Shown piece by piece: positions 44,083 through 53,064 of a DNA stretch of 64,000 nt (its first letter is position 1; each line of letters opens with the position of its first letter). This DNA is from Bradyrhizobium sp. CB82 (GTDB lineage: Bacteria; Pseudomonadota; Alphaproteobacteria; Rhizobiales; Xanthobacteraceae): the NCBI RefSeq assembly GCF_029714405.1, contig NZ_CP121650.1, positions 5,957,001 through 6,021,000 on the forward strand, in the 5' to 3' direction. The notes under the pieces were generated by a model. It made no database searches, was not told the DNA's origin, and saw only the letters and a program-made list of their open reading frames with translations. A program made the position numbers and the translations under genes.

Positions 44083-44781
44083 CTAGGGCGCCGCCACGGC
44101 GAGGTTGACGATCTTCTCGCGCTGCATCCTGCCGAGCAGCGAGGCGAGCTCGTCGTTGTTCATCGCCTTGTTGAACCGGAGGCGAAACAATCCGCCCTTG
44201 GCGCCGTCGACGATCGAGGCCTGGTAGTTGTCGAGCAGCGTGGTGATGTCGGCGACCCGCGCGTCCGGCGTGAACCGCACCAGCGCATGCGCCGACGCCG
44301 CAGGTGCCGCGCCGAGCTCGCGCGTGATCGGCTCGTTCGTGGAGAGCGAGGCGGTCTGGAAGGTCGAGGTCTGGTCCTTCATCAGCACGGTGCCGATGAC
44401 ACCGGCCTGGAGCAAAAGCGCGATGGCGCCGAGGCTCGCCGACCAGGCGAGCGTGCGCGGCGACAGGCTTGCGAAGAACGTGGAAATGCGCGAGCCGAGC
44501 GGCAGTGTCGCCGGCGCACGCGCGGGCTCGGCGTCGATCGCAGCGAACAGCTTCTGCATCGCGCGGGCCGACGGGGCACCGAGGCTCTCGTTGAGATGGA
44601 TGGTCTCTTCGTATTCGGCGCGGATCGCGGCGTACTGCCTGGCCAGTTCGGGATCGCGGGCGAGCGCTTCCTCGACCCGGCGCGCCTCGCGCGGGTTGAG
44701 GGTGCCGGCGGCATGCCATGGCAGCAGCATCTCAATTTCACTGGGCTCTTGGTCCAGCATCTTCCTGCTCAATGCCATCAT
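44083..44781 (-). CDS. Membrane anti-sigma factor
   Basis: Protein of 232 residues. The N-terminal 80 residues form a helical anti-sigma domain (EIEMLLPWHAAGTLNPREAR, RVEEALARDPELARQYAAIR) without the usual zinc His/Cys set, then one transmembrane helix (about 110-133, TLAWSASLGAIALLLQAGVI) and a periplasmic domain with strand-rich ALVRFTPDARVADITTLL and ASIVDGAKGGLFRLRF that resembles subtilase-associated domains. Start ATG overlaps the sigma factor stop (ATGA). Expected to hold the sigma factor at the membrane until an envelope signal. Confidence 0.85.
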   Translation of the reverse strand: MMALSRKMLDQEPSEIEMLLPWHAAGTLNPREARRVEEALARDPELARQYAAIRAEYEETIHLNESLGAPSARAMQKLFAAIDAEPARAPATLPLGSRISTFFASLSPRTLAWSASLGAIALLLQAGVIGTVLMKDQTSTFQTASLSTNEPITRELGAAPAASAHALVRFTPDARVADITTLLDNYQASIVDGAKGGLFRLRFNKAMNNDELASLLGRMQREKIVNLAVAAP

Positions 44782-45347
44782 GGCCAGCCTCGTTCAACAC
44801 CGGCTGCCTTGAGCAGCTCGGCCAGTTTCTTGCGCGCATAGAACAAGCGCGTCTTCACGGTGTTCTCCGGTATTCCGACGATTTCGGCCACCTCTTCCAC
44901 GGACTTCTCGTGGTAGTAGACGAGATCGACGATTTCCCGATGTTCCGGCGACAGTGCCGTCAAACACTCTCGCAACGCTTCACTGGTGTCCTTCTTCTGC
45001 ACCGCCGTTTCCGGATCGTCGGACTGGTCCTCGATCGCGTTGGCGGCGTCTTCGTCCAGTTCAAGATCCTTCCTGCGCCGAAGCGCAGACAGAGCCTTGA
45101 ATCGGGTGATTGCCAGCAGCCAGGTGGAAACAGCGGAACGGCCCTCGAACTTTCCGGCCTGACGCCAGACGTCGAGAAACACCTCGCTGATCAGGTCTTC
45201 GGCGACCTGTTCATCGCGCACGAGCCGGAGCCCGAAGCGATACACCCTGACATGGTGCCGCCCGAACAGCACCTGCATAGCAAGCCGGTCGCCTTGGGCG
45301 ATCCGGGCGATCAGGACTTCGTCCGAAGCCGCCTGTGTCACGCTCAA
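44778..45347 (-). CDS. ECF-type sigma factor
   Basis: Protein of 189 residues with sigma region 2 (RIAQGDRLAMQVLFGRHHVR, VAEDLISEVFLDVW) and region 4 (LTALSPEHREIVDLVYYHEK, VEEVAEIVGIPENTVKTRLF). No ATG fits: the start is TTG 45347 or GTG 45341. Coupled by ATGA to a membrane anti-sigma factor and followed by an exported subtilisin. Should direct transcription of its own operon and envelope-stress genes. The acidic linker between regions 2 and 4 (ELDEDAANAIEDQSDDPE) is longer than usual. Confidence 0.92.
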   Translation of the reverse strand: MSVTQAASDEVLIARIAQGDRLAMQVLFGRHHVRVYRFGLRLVRDEQVAEDLISEVFLDVWRQAGKFEGRSAVSTWLLAITRFKALSALRRRKDLELDEDAANAIEDQSDDPETAVQKKDTSEALRECLTALSPEHREIVDLVYYHEKSVEEVAEIVGIPENTVKTRLFYARKKLAELLKAAGVERGWP

Positions 45348-45839
45348 AGGCCGTCTCGCAAGGTTGGTCGGGTCGAAACGGCAGGCGGTTCGACGGGTGA
45401 TGCAAGAATCTTCAGTCTACCGCAGTCGTACCGGGACATGTGTGATGTACCCCACATACGCGCGTATTCTTGCAGCCCTTGAGGGCTCGCCCAAAATGGT
45501 AACATAGTACTATAACTTTTCCTTGCGGAGCGCCCGCAGGCGCGGCCCAATCTTACCAAGCCTCGATCCATAACGCAGCCTTGTGCAGCGCATTCGCCGG
45601 CCAATTTGACTGCATCTCCGGACCTTATCGTATCTCTGGACCTTACCGTTGACCTTATCCGCGGCTCATTGCTCGGCCCAGTCACTGGCCTATCGCCGAC
45701 AATCCCTAATCGCTTGCTAATTTCCGTGTCGGATCAAGGCGCTTATCCAAGCGACGGGCCCGGATTCGTATCGCAAGGATACCAAACCTAAAGGCTTGCC
45801 ACGTAGATTTTTGAACTGACATCCACCAATGGCAGGTTC
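45348..45839. other. Divergent promoter region with short direct repeats
   Basis: 492 bp between the sigma factor gene (minus) and the GGDEF gene (plus). Three related units, GGACCTTATCG (45620-45630), GGACCTTACCG (45638-45648) and TGACCTTATCC (45650-45660), lie near its middle, and an AT-rich run with ATAGTACTATAAC is at 45505-45517. No gene found. Operator or promoter function is likely but not assigned. Confidence 0.45.
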
Positions 45840-46997
45840 ATGAACACGGCCGCGACAACCATCCCGGAGCGGAATGCCGCAGAGGTGGCGGATCTCGTCC
45901 TTTCTCCAAGCCAGGCCACGCCGGAGGTCATCGCCCGCCGCCTACGGCAGCGGCGCCAGATGTACATCGGCCAGGTCGCGAGCTACTCGCTCGGCGCATC
46001 CGTCCTGCTGCTCTATGCCTATGACGGTGCGATCGCGATGATCGTGCCGTCGCTGTTCTGGTTCGGCGGGCTGATGATCATCGGCATCTTCGCGGTGCTG
46101 TCGGAGGCCGGCGTCGGCGAGCGCTACAAGGACCACTATCTCACGGTCTTCCAGATCACGGCGCATATGACGCTCCAGCTCATCTTCGTGCTGGCGGTGC
46201 CGACGATCGGAATCGCCTTCATCAGCGTGCTGTTCCTGGTTTTCGCATTCGGCACACTGCGCATGACCTCGCAGCAGGCGATGCTGACCTGGACGCTCGT
46301 GACCGCAGGGCTCGGCTTCGTCTTCCTGATCTCCGACCTGCCGATCGGCATGCCGATGACGAGCCGGCTCGAGCGGCTCGCATCGATGCTATGCTTCGTC
46401 CTGGTCATCGGCCAGTGCGCCTTCCTCGGCCTGTTCGGCAGCACGCTGCGCAAGATCCTGGACCGGCGCAGCATCGAGCTGAAGGCCGCCTATCAGCGTA
46501 TCGAGGAGCTCGCCGAGCTCGATGAGCTCACCGGCTCGCTCAACCGCCGCTCGATCATGCGCGCGCTCGAGGAGCAGATCGCCGGCGCGCGCGAGGCGAA
46601 AACGCCCTGCTCGGCCGCACTCATTGATCTCGACTGGTTCAAGCGCATCAACGACGTTCACGGCCACCCGACCGGCGACGAGGTGCTGCGCACTTTCGCT
46701 ATCACCATCTTCGCCAATATCCGCCCCAACGACCGCTTCGGTCGCTACGGCGGCGAGGAGTTCCTGCTGCTGATGCCGGACACGCCTGGCGAGGCAGCCA
46801 TGCGCATGCTCGAACGCCTGCGCGCGATCGTGGCCGAGCTCGACTGGAGCGCGTTCGCGTCCAACATGCATGTGACGATTTCCGCAGGCGTTGCTGCACT
46901 GCGCAACAACGATAATGCCGACACATTTCTCGCGCGCGCCGACAGCGCGCTCCATTCCGCCAAGGCGCAAGGACGCAATTGCATCGCGACCAGCTGA
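45840..46997 (+). CDS. Membrane diguanylate cyclase
   Basis: Protein of 385 residues. Six transmembrane helices (about 45-205) form a 7TM-like or MASE-type sensor without a large loop; a short coiled coil (205-228) links to a GGDEF domain. The active site GGEEF is at 304-308 and the inhibitory site RPND (295-298) lies exactly five residues before it, so product inhibition by c-di-GMP is expected. Metal site in LIDLDWFKRIND. Makes c-di-GMP at the inner membrane. Followed after 61 bp by the DUF2336 gene on the same strand. Confidence 0.95.
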   Translation: MNTAATTIPERNAAEVADLVLSPSQATPEVIARRLRQRRQMYIGQVASYSLGASVLLLYAYDGAIAMIVPSLFWFGGLMIIGIFAVLSEAGVGERYKDHYLTVFQITAHMTLQLIFVLAVPTIGIAFISVLFLVFAFGTLRMTSQQAMLTWTLVTAGLGFVFLISDLPIGMPMTSRLERLASMLCFVLVIGQCAFLGLFGSTLRKILDRRSIELKAAYQRIEELAELDELTGSLNRRSIMRALEEQIAGAREAKTPCSAALIDLDWFKRINDVHGHPTGDEVLRTFAITIFANIRPNDRFGRYGGEEFLLLMPDTPGEAAMRMLERLRAIVAELDWSAFASNMHVTISAGVAALRNNDNADTFLARADSALHSAKAQGRNCIATS

Positions 46998-47058
46998 CCA
47001 ATCCATTTTTGACCGCGGCCGGAAAGAACCGCCGGACCGAACGCTCCAGGACAGGGCC

Positions 47059-48171
47059 ATGAGATCGAAACCCGCGAAAGCATCAGCCAAGATTTCCGAA
47101 AACCTGCTCGACGAATTGCAAGCGACGCTGTCCCACGGCACCGTTGCGCGCCGGGTCGAGACGCTGCGCCGCGTCACAGATCTCTTCATCAGCGGCGCGG
47201 TGGACTATTCCGACGACCACGTCGCCGTGTTCGACGACGTCTTCCAGTGCCTGATCGACCATATCGAGACCTCGGCCAAGGTACTGCTCGCCGAGCGCCT
47301 GGCACCGATCGACACGGCACCACCCATGACCATCCGCACGCTCGCGCTCGATGACGTCATCGACGTTGCCGGCCCCGTGCTGTCGAAGTCGGAGCGGCTG
47401 GACGAGGCGACCCTGATCGAGATCGCGCGGAGCAAGAGCCAGGCGCATCTCAAGGCCATTTCGATGCGCCGCGTCCTGTCCGACGCGCTCACCGACGTGC
47501 TGGTGGCACGCGGCAATGACGAGGTGGTACAGTCGACGGTCGGGAATCCCGGCGCGCAATTCACGGAACTGAGCCTCACGGAGCTGGTCGGCCGCGCCGA
47601 GCGCGACGACGACCTCGCAACTTGCGTGGGCCTGCGACCCGACCTGCCGCGGCATCATTATCTGAAGCTGATCGCGAAGGCCTCCTTGAGCGTGCGCAGG
47701 AAGCTCGAAGCCGCCAATCCCGGACAGGCCGACGCGGTGCTCAGCGCGGTCCACGAGGCGGCCCAGCGCGTCCGCGCGGCAACCATGACGCGGCAGACCG
47801 AAATTGCGCGCGCGCTGGTGCGATCGCTGTTCGAGGACGGCCGTCTCAACGAGCACCAGGTCACGGCCTTCGCCGAACAGAACAAGTTCGACGAGGCCAA
47901 TGCCGGGCTCGCGGCGCTCGCGGGTGTGCCAGTTGCGATCGCCGAGAACATGATGATCGAAAGCCGCACCGAGGGCGTGATGATCCTCGCCAAGGTCGCC
48001 GGCCTGTCATGGTCGAGCGTGCGCGCGATCATCGCGATGCGCGACAAGCTGTCCGGCAGCGATCCGACCGACCTGTTGAGCGCGCGAGACACCTATGAGG
48101 GGTTGCGCACCTCCACCGCGCAGCAGGTGCTGCGTTTCCACCGCATGCAGCAGAGCACGGCGCCGGCGTAA
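47059..48171 (+). CDS. DUF2336 domain protein (second)
   Basis: Protein of 370 residues from MRSKPAKASAK; the upstream frame overlaps the cyclase and is not used. All-helical DUF2336 architecture with repeats such as LVGRAERDDDLATCVGLRPD, LPRHHYLKLIAKASLSVRRK and ALVRSLFEDGRLNEHQVTAF. No signal peptide. Close spacing after a diguanylate cyclase suggests co-expression; some DUF2336 proteins may serve second-messenger signalling, but I know of no proof. Differs in sequence and length from the DUF2336 protein at 7.8 kb. Confidence 0.83.
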   Translation: MRSKPAKASAKISENLLDELQATLSHGTVARRVETLRRVTDLFISGAVDYSDDHVAVFDDVFQCLIDHIETSAKVLLAERLAPIDTAPPMTIRTLALDDVIDVAGPVLSKSERLDEATLIEIARSKSQAHLKAISMRRVLSDALTDVLVARGNDEVVQSTVGNPGAQFTELSLTELVGRAERDDDLATCVGLRPDLPRHHYLKLIAKASLSVRRKLEAANPGQADAVLSAVHEAAQRVRAATMTRQTEIARALVRSLFEDGRLNEHQVTAFAEQNKFDEANAGLAALAGVPVAIAENMMIESRTEGVMILAKVAGLSWSSVRAIIAMRDKLSGSDPTDLLSARDTYEGLRTSTAQQVLRFHRMQQSTAPA

Positions 48172-48181
48172 ACCGGCGCGG

Positions 48182-48820
48182 TTAGTACCTCAGGACCCTC
48201 GCCCCGACGAGCGCGCCGAGCGCGGTCACGAGCGCGGTCGCGAACGTGTACCAGGTCGCCACGAACAGCGGCGAATCGTCAGTACAGTGCGAGGCATAGA
48301 GCGTCGCCGCCAGCCCCGCGGACAACAGGCCGGCGAGCGCGCCGGCAAGCGCAGGCCGCGACGGTGCGCCGTGACGCAGGCCGAACAGCGCGCCTGCGAG
48401 CAGCGGCAGCGACATCGCTGGGATCGCCGACAGGCACACCCTGGAATTCTTGCCGACGAGCCGCATCGTCATCGGCATTGCGGGGGCCATCATCATCTCG
48501 CCGCCGATCGCCACCGCAAGCAGCGCCACGGGGAGCAGCAGCAGCCAGCCCCAGCCGCGCATCAAGGCCTCGGGCCGCGACAGATGCAGGCTGATCGCGA
48601 TCGCCGGGATCGCGAGCGACAGGGTGACTGCGAACTTCATGTCGAAGAACGGATTGTGGATTGCGCTCATCACGTCCGGCCGCACGCCCAGGAAAGTGAC
48701 GAAGATCAGGATCGTGAGCGGCGCGGCAACGAGCAGCGAGAGCATCAGCACGGGGCCGACCTTCGGCGCATGATGAGCGTTGTCGGCCGCGAGCGTGCGA
48801 ATGAGTTGATCGGTATCCAT
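48182..48820 (-). CDS. nrsF: NrsF-type anti-sigma membrane protein (DUF1109)
   Basis: Protein of 212 residues with six transmembrane helices, DUF1109/NrsF family. In Caulobacter, NrsF holds the ECF factor SigF inactive and senses chromate, cadmium or oxidative stress through periplasm-facing cysteines; here cysteines are seen in SRVCLSAIP and YASHCTDDSP. The N-terminal LIRTLAADNAH motif is family-typical. Its start lies 1 bp after the sigma gene stop. No C-terminal extension. Confidence 0.9.
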   Translation of the reverse strand: MDTDQLIRTLAADNAHHAPKVGPVLMLSLLVAAPLTILIFVTFLGVRPDVMSAIHNPFFDMKFAVTLSLAIPAIAISLHLSRPEALMRGWGWLLLLPVALLAVAIGGEMMMAPAMPMTMRLVGKNSRVCLSAIPAMSLPLLAGALFGLRHGAPSRPALAGALAGLLSAGLAATLYASHCTDDSPLFVATWYTFATALVTALGALVGARVLRY

Positions 48821-48821
48821 C

Positions 48822-49379
48822 TCATCTGTCCCGCAATTTGGCGGTAAGCGCGGCCAGTCCCCGATGCAGCGCGACGCGCACCGCGCCTTCGCTCATCGAC
48901 AACTTGGATGCGGTGTCCTTGATCGAGGTGCTGTCGACCGCAATCGACTGCAATACGTCGCGCTGGCGCTGCGGCAGCGTGGCAAGCTGCGCCGCGACCT
49001 CGCCTGCGGAGGCCGTCTCCTGCGACGCCTCGCCCGGCAGCGTCTCGGCGAAATCGTCGATATTGACGAAGATCCGTCTGCCCCGTCGCCTCAGCGCGTC
49101 GATCAGCTTGTTGCGGGCGATCGCGAACAGCCAGGGCGCGAAGGGCGCTTCGCTGTCCCAGGTATGCCGCTTCAAATGCACCGCCAGCAAAATGTCCTGC
49201 ACGATATCCTCGGCTTGATCAGGGGGCTGGCCGGCCCGCGCGAGGCCGCGCCGGGCGGTAGCCCGCAGCACCGGCGTGACCGCCTTCAGCAGGCGATGAT
49301 ACGCCGCATCATCCCCTGCCATGGCCGACCGCATCAGACCGGTCCATTCGTCCTCACGTCCGCGCACGCGCGCTCCCAC
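48822..49379 (-). CDS. sigF: SigF-type ECF sigma factor
   Basis: Protein of 185 residues if read from GTG 49379; a second GTG at 49367 with GGAG 5 bases upstream may be the true start (181 residues). Region 2: QPPDQAEDIVQDILLAVHL and TWDSEAPFAPWLFAIARNKL; region 4: LPQRQRDVLQSIAVDSTSIK and LSMSEGAVRVALHRGL. Paired with nrsF as in Caulobacter sigF-nrsF, where the regulon handles heavy-metal and oxidative stress. A matching promoter-like sequence lies directly upstream. Confidence 0.9.
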   Translation of the reverse strand: MGARVRGREDEWTGLMRSAMAGDDAAYHRLLKAVTPVLRATARRGLARAGQPPDQAEDIVQDILLAVHLKRHTWDSEAPFAPWLFAIARNKLIDALRRRGRRIFVNIDDFAETLPGEASQETASAGEVAAQLATLPQRQRDVLQSIAVDSTSIKDTASKLSMSEGAVRVALHRGLAALTAKLRDR

Positions 49380-49386
49380 CTAGCAA

Positions 49387-49411
49387 TTCGGCCGCTCTTT
49401 CAATTTGTTAC
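49387..49411 (-). promoter_or_regulatory. Candidate SigF-dependent promoter
   Basis: On the minus strand GTAACA, 15 bases, then CGAA. The reported Caulobacter SigF promoter is GTAACC, 16 bases, CGAA. The spacer is one base short. A start of transcription about 7 bases beyond would lie at about 49380, which would favour the downstream GTG 49367 as start codon. Suggestive only. Confidence 0.4.
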
Positions 49412-49648
49412 GCCTATCGCCAACCGATCACGGTCTTGTGATCACGCAGCAGAACCCCGCCAGCCCGCAATTCGGGGGAGGCTCATAACACCGATCCCTC
49501 AGGCTGGCATCCATCAGGTGTTTAGCAGGCCGCCGATTGCCCCGGTTTTGCCCGGTCCCGCCCGAAGATACCCTCTTTTTGCCCCGTTGTGGTCACGCCC
49601 GGGGGTCTCTGTTCGCCTCGGGATGGGCCAATTGGGGAGATCATCACA

Positions 49649-50302
49649 ATGATCAAAGCCAGCGGGCGCGTAGCGTTGATTCTCGCCGCCGGACTTTTCT
49701 TCAGCATCGGGAGCGCCTCACGGGCGGCGCCGACCGCCTCGAGCGACACCAAGTCGGATGATAGTGCGAGCAATTCGAGCGAGACCGTCAAAGAATCCAA
49801 GCCTCGGCATCGTCACGCTCGTCACCGCACCAGCAAGACGGCAGAAAAATCGTCCGACGGCAAGGCCGACAAGAGCAATAAGAACGACGCAGTGGCCGCC
49901 GAGAGCAGTGCGCCGGCCTTCGGCGCCGTGCCGCCCATGGTCGCCAACGCCAATGCGCAACTCGCCTCTGCCGATACACCGACGGCCGCCGCAGCCACCG
50001 CCATGACGTCGCGGGCCAATGACAACGTGCAGGCCGCGGCCGACCAGGCGGCAGCACCCGCGCCGGACAGCCAGACGGCCGAGTCAGATCAGCCGGGCGA
50101 TGCCGCCCAGCAGCAGGACAACCCGCCTGCGCAAAAGACCGTGGTCGCCGCAACCGACGCGCAGCCGCGCCCGGCTCCGGCGATGGCTGGCGCGAGCAGC
50201 GAAAACTCGGCCTGGGACCAGAGCTCGCTCATTGGCAAGATCTTCATCGGCTTCGGCGCGCTCCTGACGCTGGCCTCGGCCGCGCGCATGTTCATGGCTT
50301 GA
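49649..50302 (+). CDS. Exported Ala-rich protein with C-terminal membrane helix
   Basis: Protein of 217 residues from MIKASGRVALIL (GGGGAG 10 bases upstream; upstream frame rejected). Signal peptide ALILAAGLFFSIGSASRAAP. The middle is low complexity: Ser/Lys/Asp-rich with KPRHRHARHRTSKTAEK, then Ala/Pro/Gln-rich. It ends with a hydrophobic helix (LIGKIFIGFGALLTLASAAR). Probably a periplasmic, extended protein anchored at its C-terminus. Composition-biased, so homology cannot be judged. Followed by a strong terminator. Confidence 0.75.
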   Translation: MIKASGRVALILAAGLFFSIGSASRAAPTASSDTKSDDSASNSSETVKESKPRHRHARHRTSKTAEKSSDGKADKSNKNDAVAAESSAPAFGAVPPMVANANAQLASADTPTAAAATAMTSRANDNVQAAADQAAAPAPDSQTAESDQPGDAAQQQDNPPAQKTVVAATDAQPRPAPAMAGASSENSAWDQSSLIGKIFIGFGALLTLASAARMFMA

Positions 50303-50350
50303 TTGCTGGCCTAACTTCTTGGCCTACCTTCTTGACCTGACTTATTGGCC
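50299..50350. repeat. Four imperfect 13-bp tandem repeats
   Basis: TTGATTGCTGGCC, TAACTTCTTGGCC, TACCTTCTTGACC and TGACTTATTGGCC follow one another without gaps, beginning at the stop codon of the upstream gene. They end 8 bp before the terminator stem. Significance unknown. Confidence 0.8.
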
Positions 50351-50358
50351 CTGAGCCG

Positions 50359-50397
50359 GTTCCGGGACGCGCGGCTCGCGCGTCCCGGAACGCGTTT
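50359..50397 (+). terminator. Intrinsic terminator with 15-bp stem
   Basis: GTTCCGGGACGCGCG (50359-50373) pairs perfectly with CGCGCGTCCCGGAAC (50377-50391) over a 3-base loop, followed by GCGTTTT. It ends the transcript of the exported Ala-rich protein before the enoyl-CoA hydratase gene. The T-run is short. Confidence 0.8.
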
Positions 50398-50467
50398 TCG
50401 CCCTCTTGAAGCCCACCGCGCCAGCGGGCACATTGCCCACTGAAATCGAAAAATGCGTGGGTGGAGC

Positions 50468-51247
50468 ATGAGCACGTTCGAGCACATCATCGTCGAAAGT
50501 AAAGGCGCGGTCGGCATCATCAAGCTGAACCGCCCGAAGATGCTCAACGCACTGTCCTTCGGAGTCTTCCGCGAGATCGCCGCTGCCGTCGACGATCTCG
50601 AGGCCGATGACGCGATCGGCTGCATCGTCGTCACCGGCAGCGAGAAGGCATTCGCCGCGGGTGCCGACATCAAGGAGATGCAGCCGAAAGGCTTTATCGA
50701 CATGTTCTCGGAAGATTTTGCCGCGATCGGCGGCGACCGCGTGGCGCGCTGCCGCAAGCCGACGATCGCCGCGGTCGCGGGCTACGCGCTCGGCGGCGGC
50801 TGCGAGCTTGCGATGATGTGCGACATCATCATCGCCGCCGACACCGCGAAATTCGGTCAGCCCGAGATCACGCTCGGCACCATTCCCGGGATCGGCGGCA
50901 CGCAGCGCCTGACGCGCGCGATCGGCAAGTCCAAGGCGATGGACCTCTGCCTCACCGGCCGCATGATGGATGCAGCGGAAGCCGAGCGAAGCGGCCTCGT
51001 CAGCCGCGTGGTCCCCGCCGACAAGCTGATGGACGAGGTGATCGCGGCCGCCGAGAAGATCGCCGCGATGTCGCAGCCCGCGGCCGCAATGGCCAAGGAA
51101 GCGGTCAACCGCGCCTTCGAGACCACGCTCGCCGAGGGGATGCAAGTTGAGCGCAACCTATTCCACGCCACCTTCGCGCTCGAAGACCGCTCCGAGGGCA
51201 TGGCCGCCTTCATCGAGAAGCGCAAGCCGGTGAACAAGAACCGGTAA
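50468..51247 (+). CDS. Enoyl-CoA hydratase
   Basis: Protein of 259 residues from [13 protein letters not shown]; an ATG five codons upstream is the alternative. Hydrates 2-trans-enoyl-CoA in fatty-acid beta-oxidation. Both catalytic glutamates of the crotonase family are in place, in [12 protein letters not shown] and [19 protein letters not shown], 20 residues apart; oxyanion-hole region [12 protein letters not shown]. Close to the short-chain crotonase ECHS1 in layout. Cytoplasmic, single-gene unit. Confidence 0.94.
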   Translation: MSTFEHIIVESKGAVGIIKLNRPKMLNALSFGVFREIAAAVDDLEADDAIGCIVVTGSEKAFAAGADIKEMQPKGFIDMFSEDFAAIGGDRVARCRKPTIAAVAGYALGGGCELAMMCDIIIAADTAKFGQPEITLGTIPGIGGTQRLTRAIGKSKAMDLCLTGRMMDAAEAERSGLVSRVVPADKLMDEVIAAAEKIAAMSQPAAAMAKEAVNRAFETTLAEGMQVERNLFHATFALEDRSEGMAAFIEKRKPVNKNR

Positions 51248-51423
51248 GGTTGATGTAAGGCTCGCCGATGCTTCGTCGCAGAATCCCTGTGACGCAGCTG
51301 CAACAAGCACTGATTTCATGGGACATCCACCCGCGGCAGTTTGCCTGCGGGACCGGCGCTGGTTAAACAGGTAAGAGGACCGCCGTCGGTGGGGGCGGAC
51401 AGCCGGGGTTGTTACGGAATCAG

Positions 51424-52854
51424 ATGAACGGGCGTGCCGCCAGAACTGGCCGCGTGAGGACGCGGCGCCGATCGGGCATGGGTCATGTTCTTGTCACATG
51501 GACCGCGCTGACGGTCTCCTGCGCCCTGCCCGCAGCCGCGCGCGCCGAGGCCCTGCCGGAGGCATTGGCAAAAGCCTATCAGACCAATCCCCAGCTCAAT
51601 GCCGAACGGGCGCGCCAGCGCGCCACCGACGAGAACGTGCCGCAGGCGCTTGCCGGCTACCGGCCGCAGATCGTGGCGAGCCTGAGCGCCGGCCTGCAAT
51701 CAGTGCGCGACCTGCTTCCGAACAACACCATCCAGACCGCGAACCTGAAGCCATGGGTCATCGGCGTCACCGTGACGCAGACGCTGTTCAACGGTTTTCG
51801 GACCGCCAACAGCGTGCGCGTCGCCGAGCTTCAGGTGCAGTCCGGCCGCGAGGCCCTGCGCAATGTCGGCCAGGGTGTGCTGCTTGATGCGGTGACCGCC
51901 TACACCAACGTGCTTGCCAACCAGTCGCTGGTCGAGGCGCAGCGCTCCAACGTCGCGTTCCTGCGCGAGACGCTCGCCGTCACTCAGCGCCGGCTGAACG
52001 CGGGCGACGTCACGCCAACCGATACGGCGCAGGCCGAGGCACGCCTCAACCGCGGGCTCTCCGATCTCAACGCCGCCGAAGTCGCGCTTGCCATCAGCCA
52101 GGCCACCTACACTCAGGTGATCGGCAACCCGCCGTCGCAGCTTCGGCCCGCGGAGGTCGTCGACCGCTATCTGCCGAAGAGCCGCGAGGACTCGCTCGCC
52201 ATGGCGATCCGCGAGCACCCCGCAGTGATGGCGGCAGGCTTCGACGTCGATGTCGCCTCGACCAATATCCGCGTCGCCGAAGGCGCACTGCTGCCGAGCG
52301 CCAACGTGCAGGGCAGCGCCAGCCGCAGCCGCGACAACGACCCGACGCTCGGCACGTTCGGCACGGACCAGGCCTCCATCGTCGCCAACGTCACCGCGCC
52401 GATCTATGACGGCGGCCAGGCCGCATCGCAAACCCGTCAGGCCAAAGAAGTCGCAGCGCAGAGCCGCCTCGTGCTCGACCAGGTGCGCAACCAGGCACGC
52501 ACCGCCGCGACCAGCGCATGGGTGGCGAACGAAGGCGCCAAGATCGCGGTCTCGGCCTCCGAGTCCGAGGTGAAAGCGGCGACCGTCGCCCTGCAGGGCG
52601 TGCAGCGCGAAGCCGCCGGCGGGCAGCGCACCACCGTCGACGTGCTGAACTCTCAAGCCGACCTGATCCAGGCCAAGGCCCGGCTGATCGGCGCACTGCG
52701 TGACCGCGTTATCGCCTCCTACACGCTGCTCAGTGCGGTCGGCCGCCTCGACGTCAAGACCTTGAGCCTGAACACGCCCGACTATCTGCCCGAAGTGCAC
52801 TATCAGCAGGTGCGCGACGCCTGGCACGGCCTGCGCACGCCATCGGGGCAGTGA
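51424..52854 (+). CDS. tolC: TolC family outer-membrane channel
   Basis: Protein of 476 residues from ATG 51424. Signal peptide LVTWTALTVSCALPAAARAE. Two homologous halves with the TolC pattern: EALAKAYQTNPQLNAERARQ, TVTQTLFNGFRTANSVRVAE, QAEARLNRGLSDLNAAEVAL, then VANVTAPIYDGGQAASQTRQ and ending near LIGALRDRVIASYTLLSAVG, RLDVKTLSL. Forms a trimeric outer-membrane exit duct for type I secretion or RND efflux. No inner-membrane partner is next to it; the RND pump at 62 kb is 10 kb away, so pairing is open. Confidence 0.93.
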   Translation: MNGRAARTGRVRTRRRSGMGHVLVTWTALTVSCALPAAARAEALPEALAKAYQTNPQLNAERARQRATDENVPQALAGYRPQIVASLSAGLQSVRDLLPNNTIQTANLKPWVIGVTVTQTLFNGFRTANSVRVAELQVQSGREALRNVGQGVLLDAVTAYTNVLANQSLVEAQRSNVAFLRETLAVTQRRLNAGDVTPTDTAQAEARLNRGLSDLNAAEVALAISQATYTQVIGNPPSQLRPAEVVDRYLPKSREDSLAMAIREHPAVMAAGFDVDVASTNIRVAEGALLPSANVQGSASRSRDNDPTLGTFGTDQASIVANVTAPIYDGGQAASQTRQAKEVAAQSRLVLDQVRNQARTAATSAWVANEGAKIAVSASESEVKAATVALQGVQREAAGGQRTTVDVLNSQADLIQAKARLIGALRDRVIASYTLLSAVGRLDVKTLSLNTPDYLPEVHYQQVRDAWHGLRTPSGQ

Positions 52855-52891
52855 TCCCGGCAGGCTGCCTGACTCGCTCTTTACAAAAACT

Positions 52892-52915
52892 GAAAAACAA
52901 CCCCATGCAAAGGAG
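52892..52915. repeat. Dispersed 24-bp repeat, copy B
   Basis: Begins GAAAAACAACCCCATGCAAA; partner of 946-969 with one mismatch. It is preceded by TTACAAAAACT and followed by a GATCGCGGGCACGGCGATC inverted pair. Confidence 0.6.
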
Positions 52916-53064
52916 AAAGATCGCGGGCACGGCGATCTGCTGATTTTCAGAAATCGCTTGACGCGTCGGGCAAATCAGGGATAAAGAACGATCATCGCGC
53001 AGTATGCAGAGTGCAACCCATTTGCGCCGGTGATGCGTATCGCTTCGCTCAGATTTCTCCAAAT

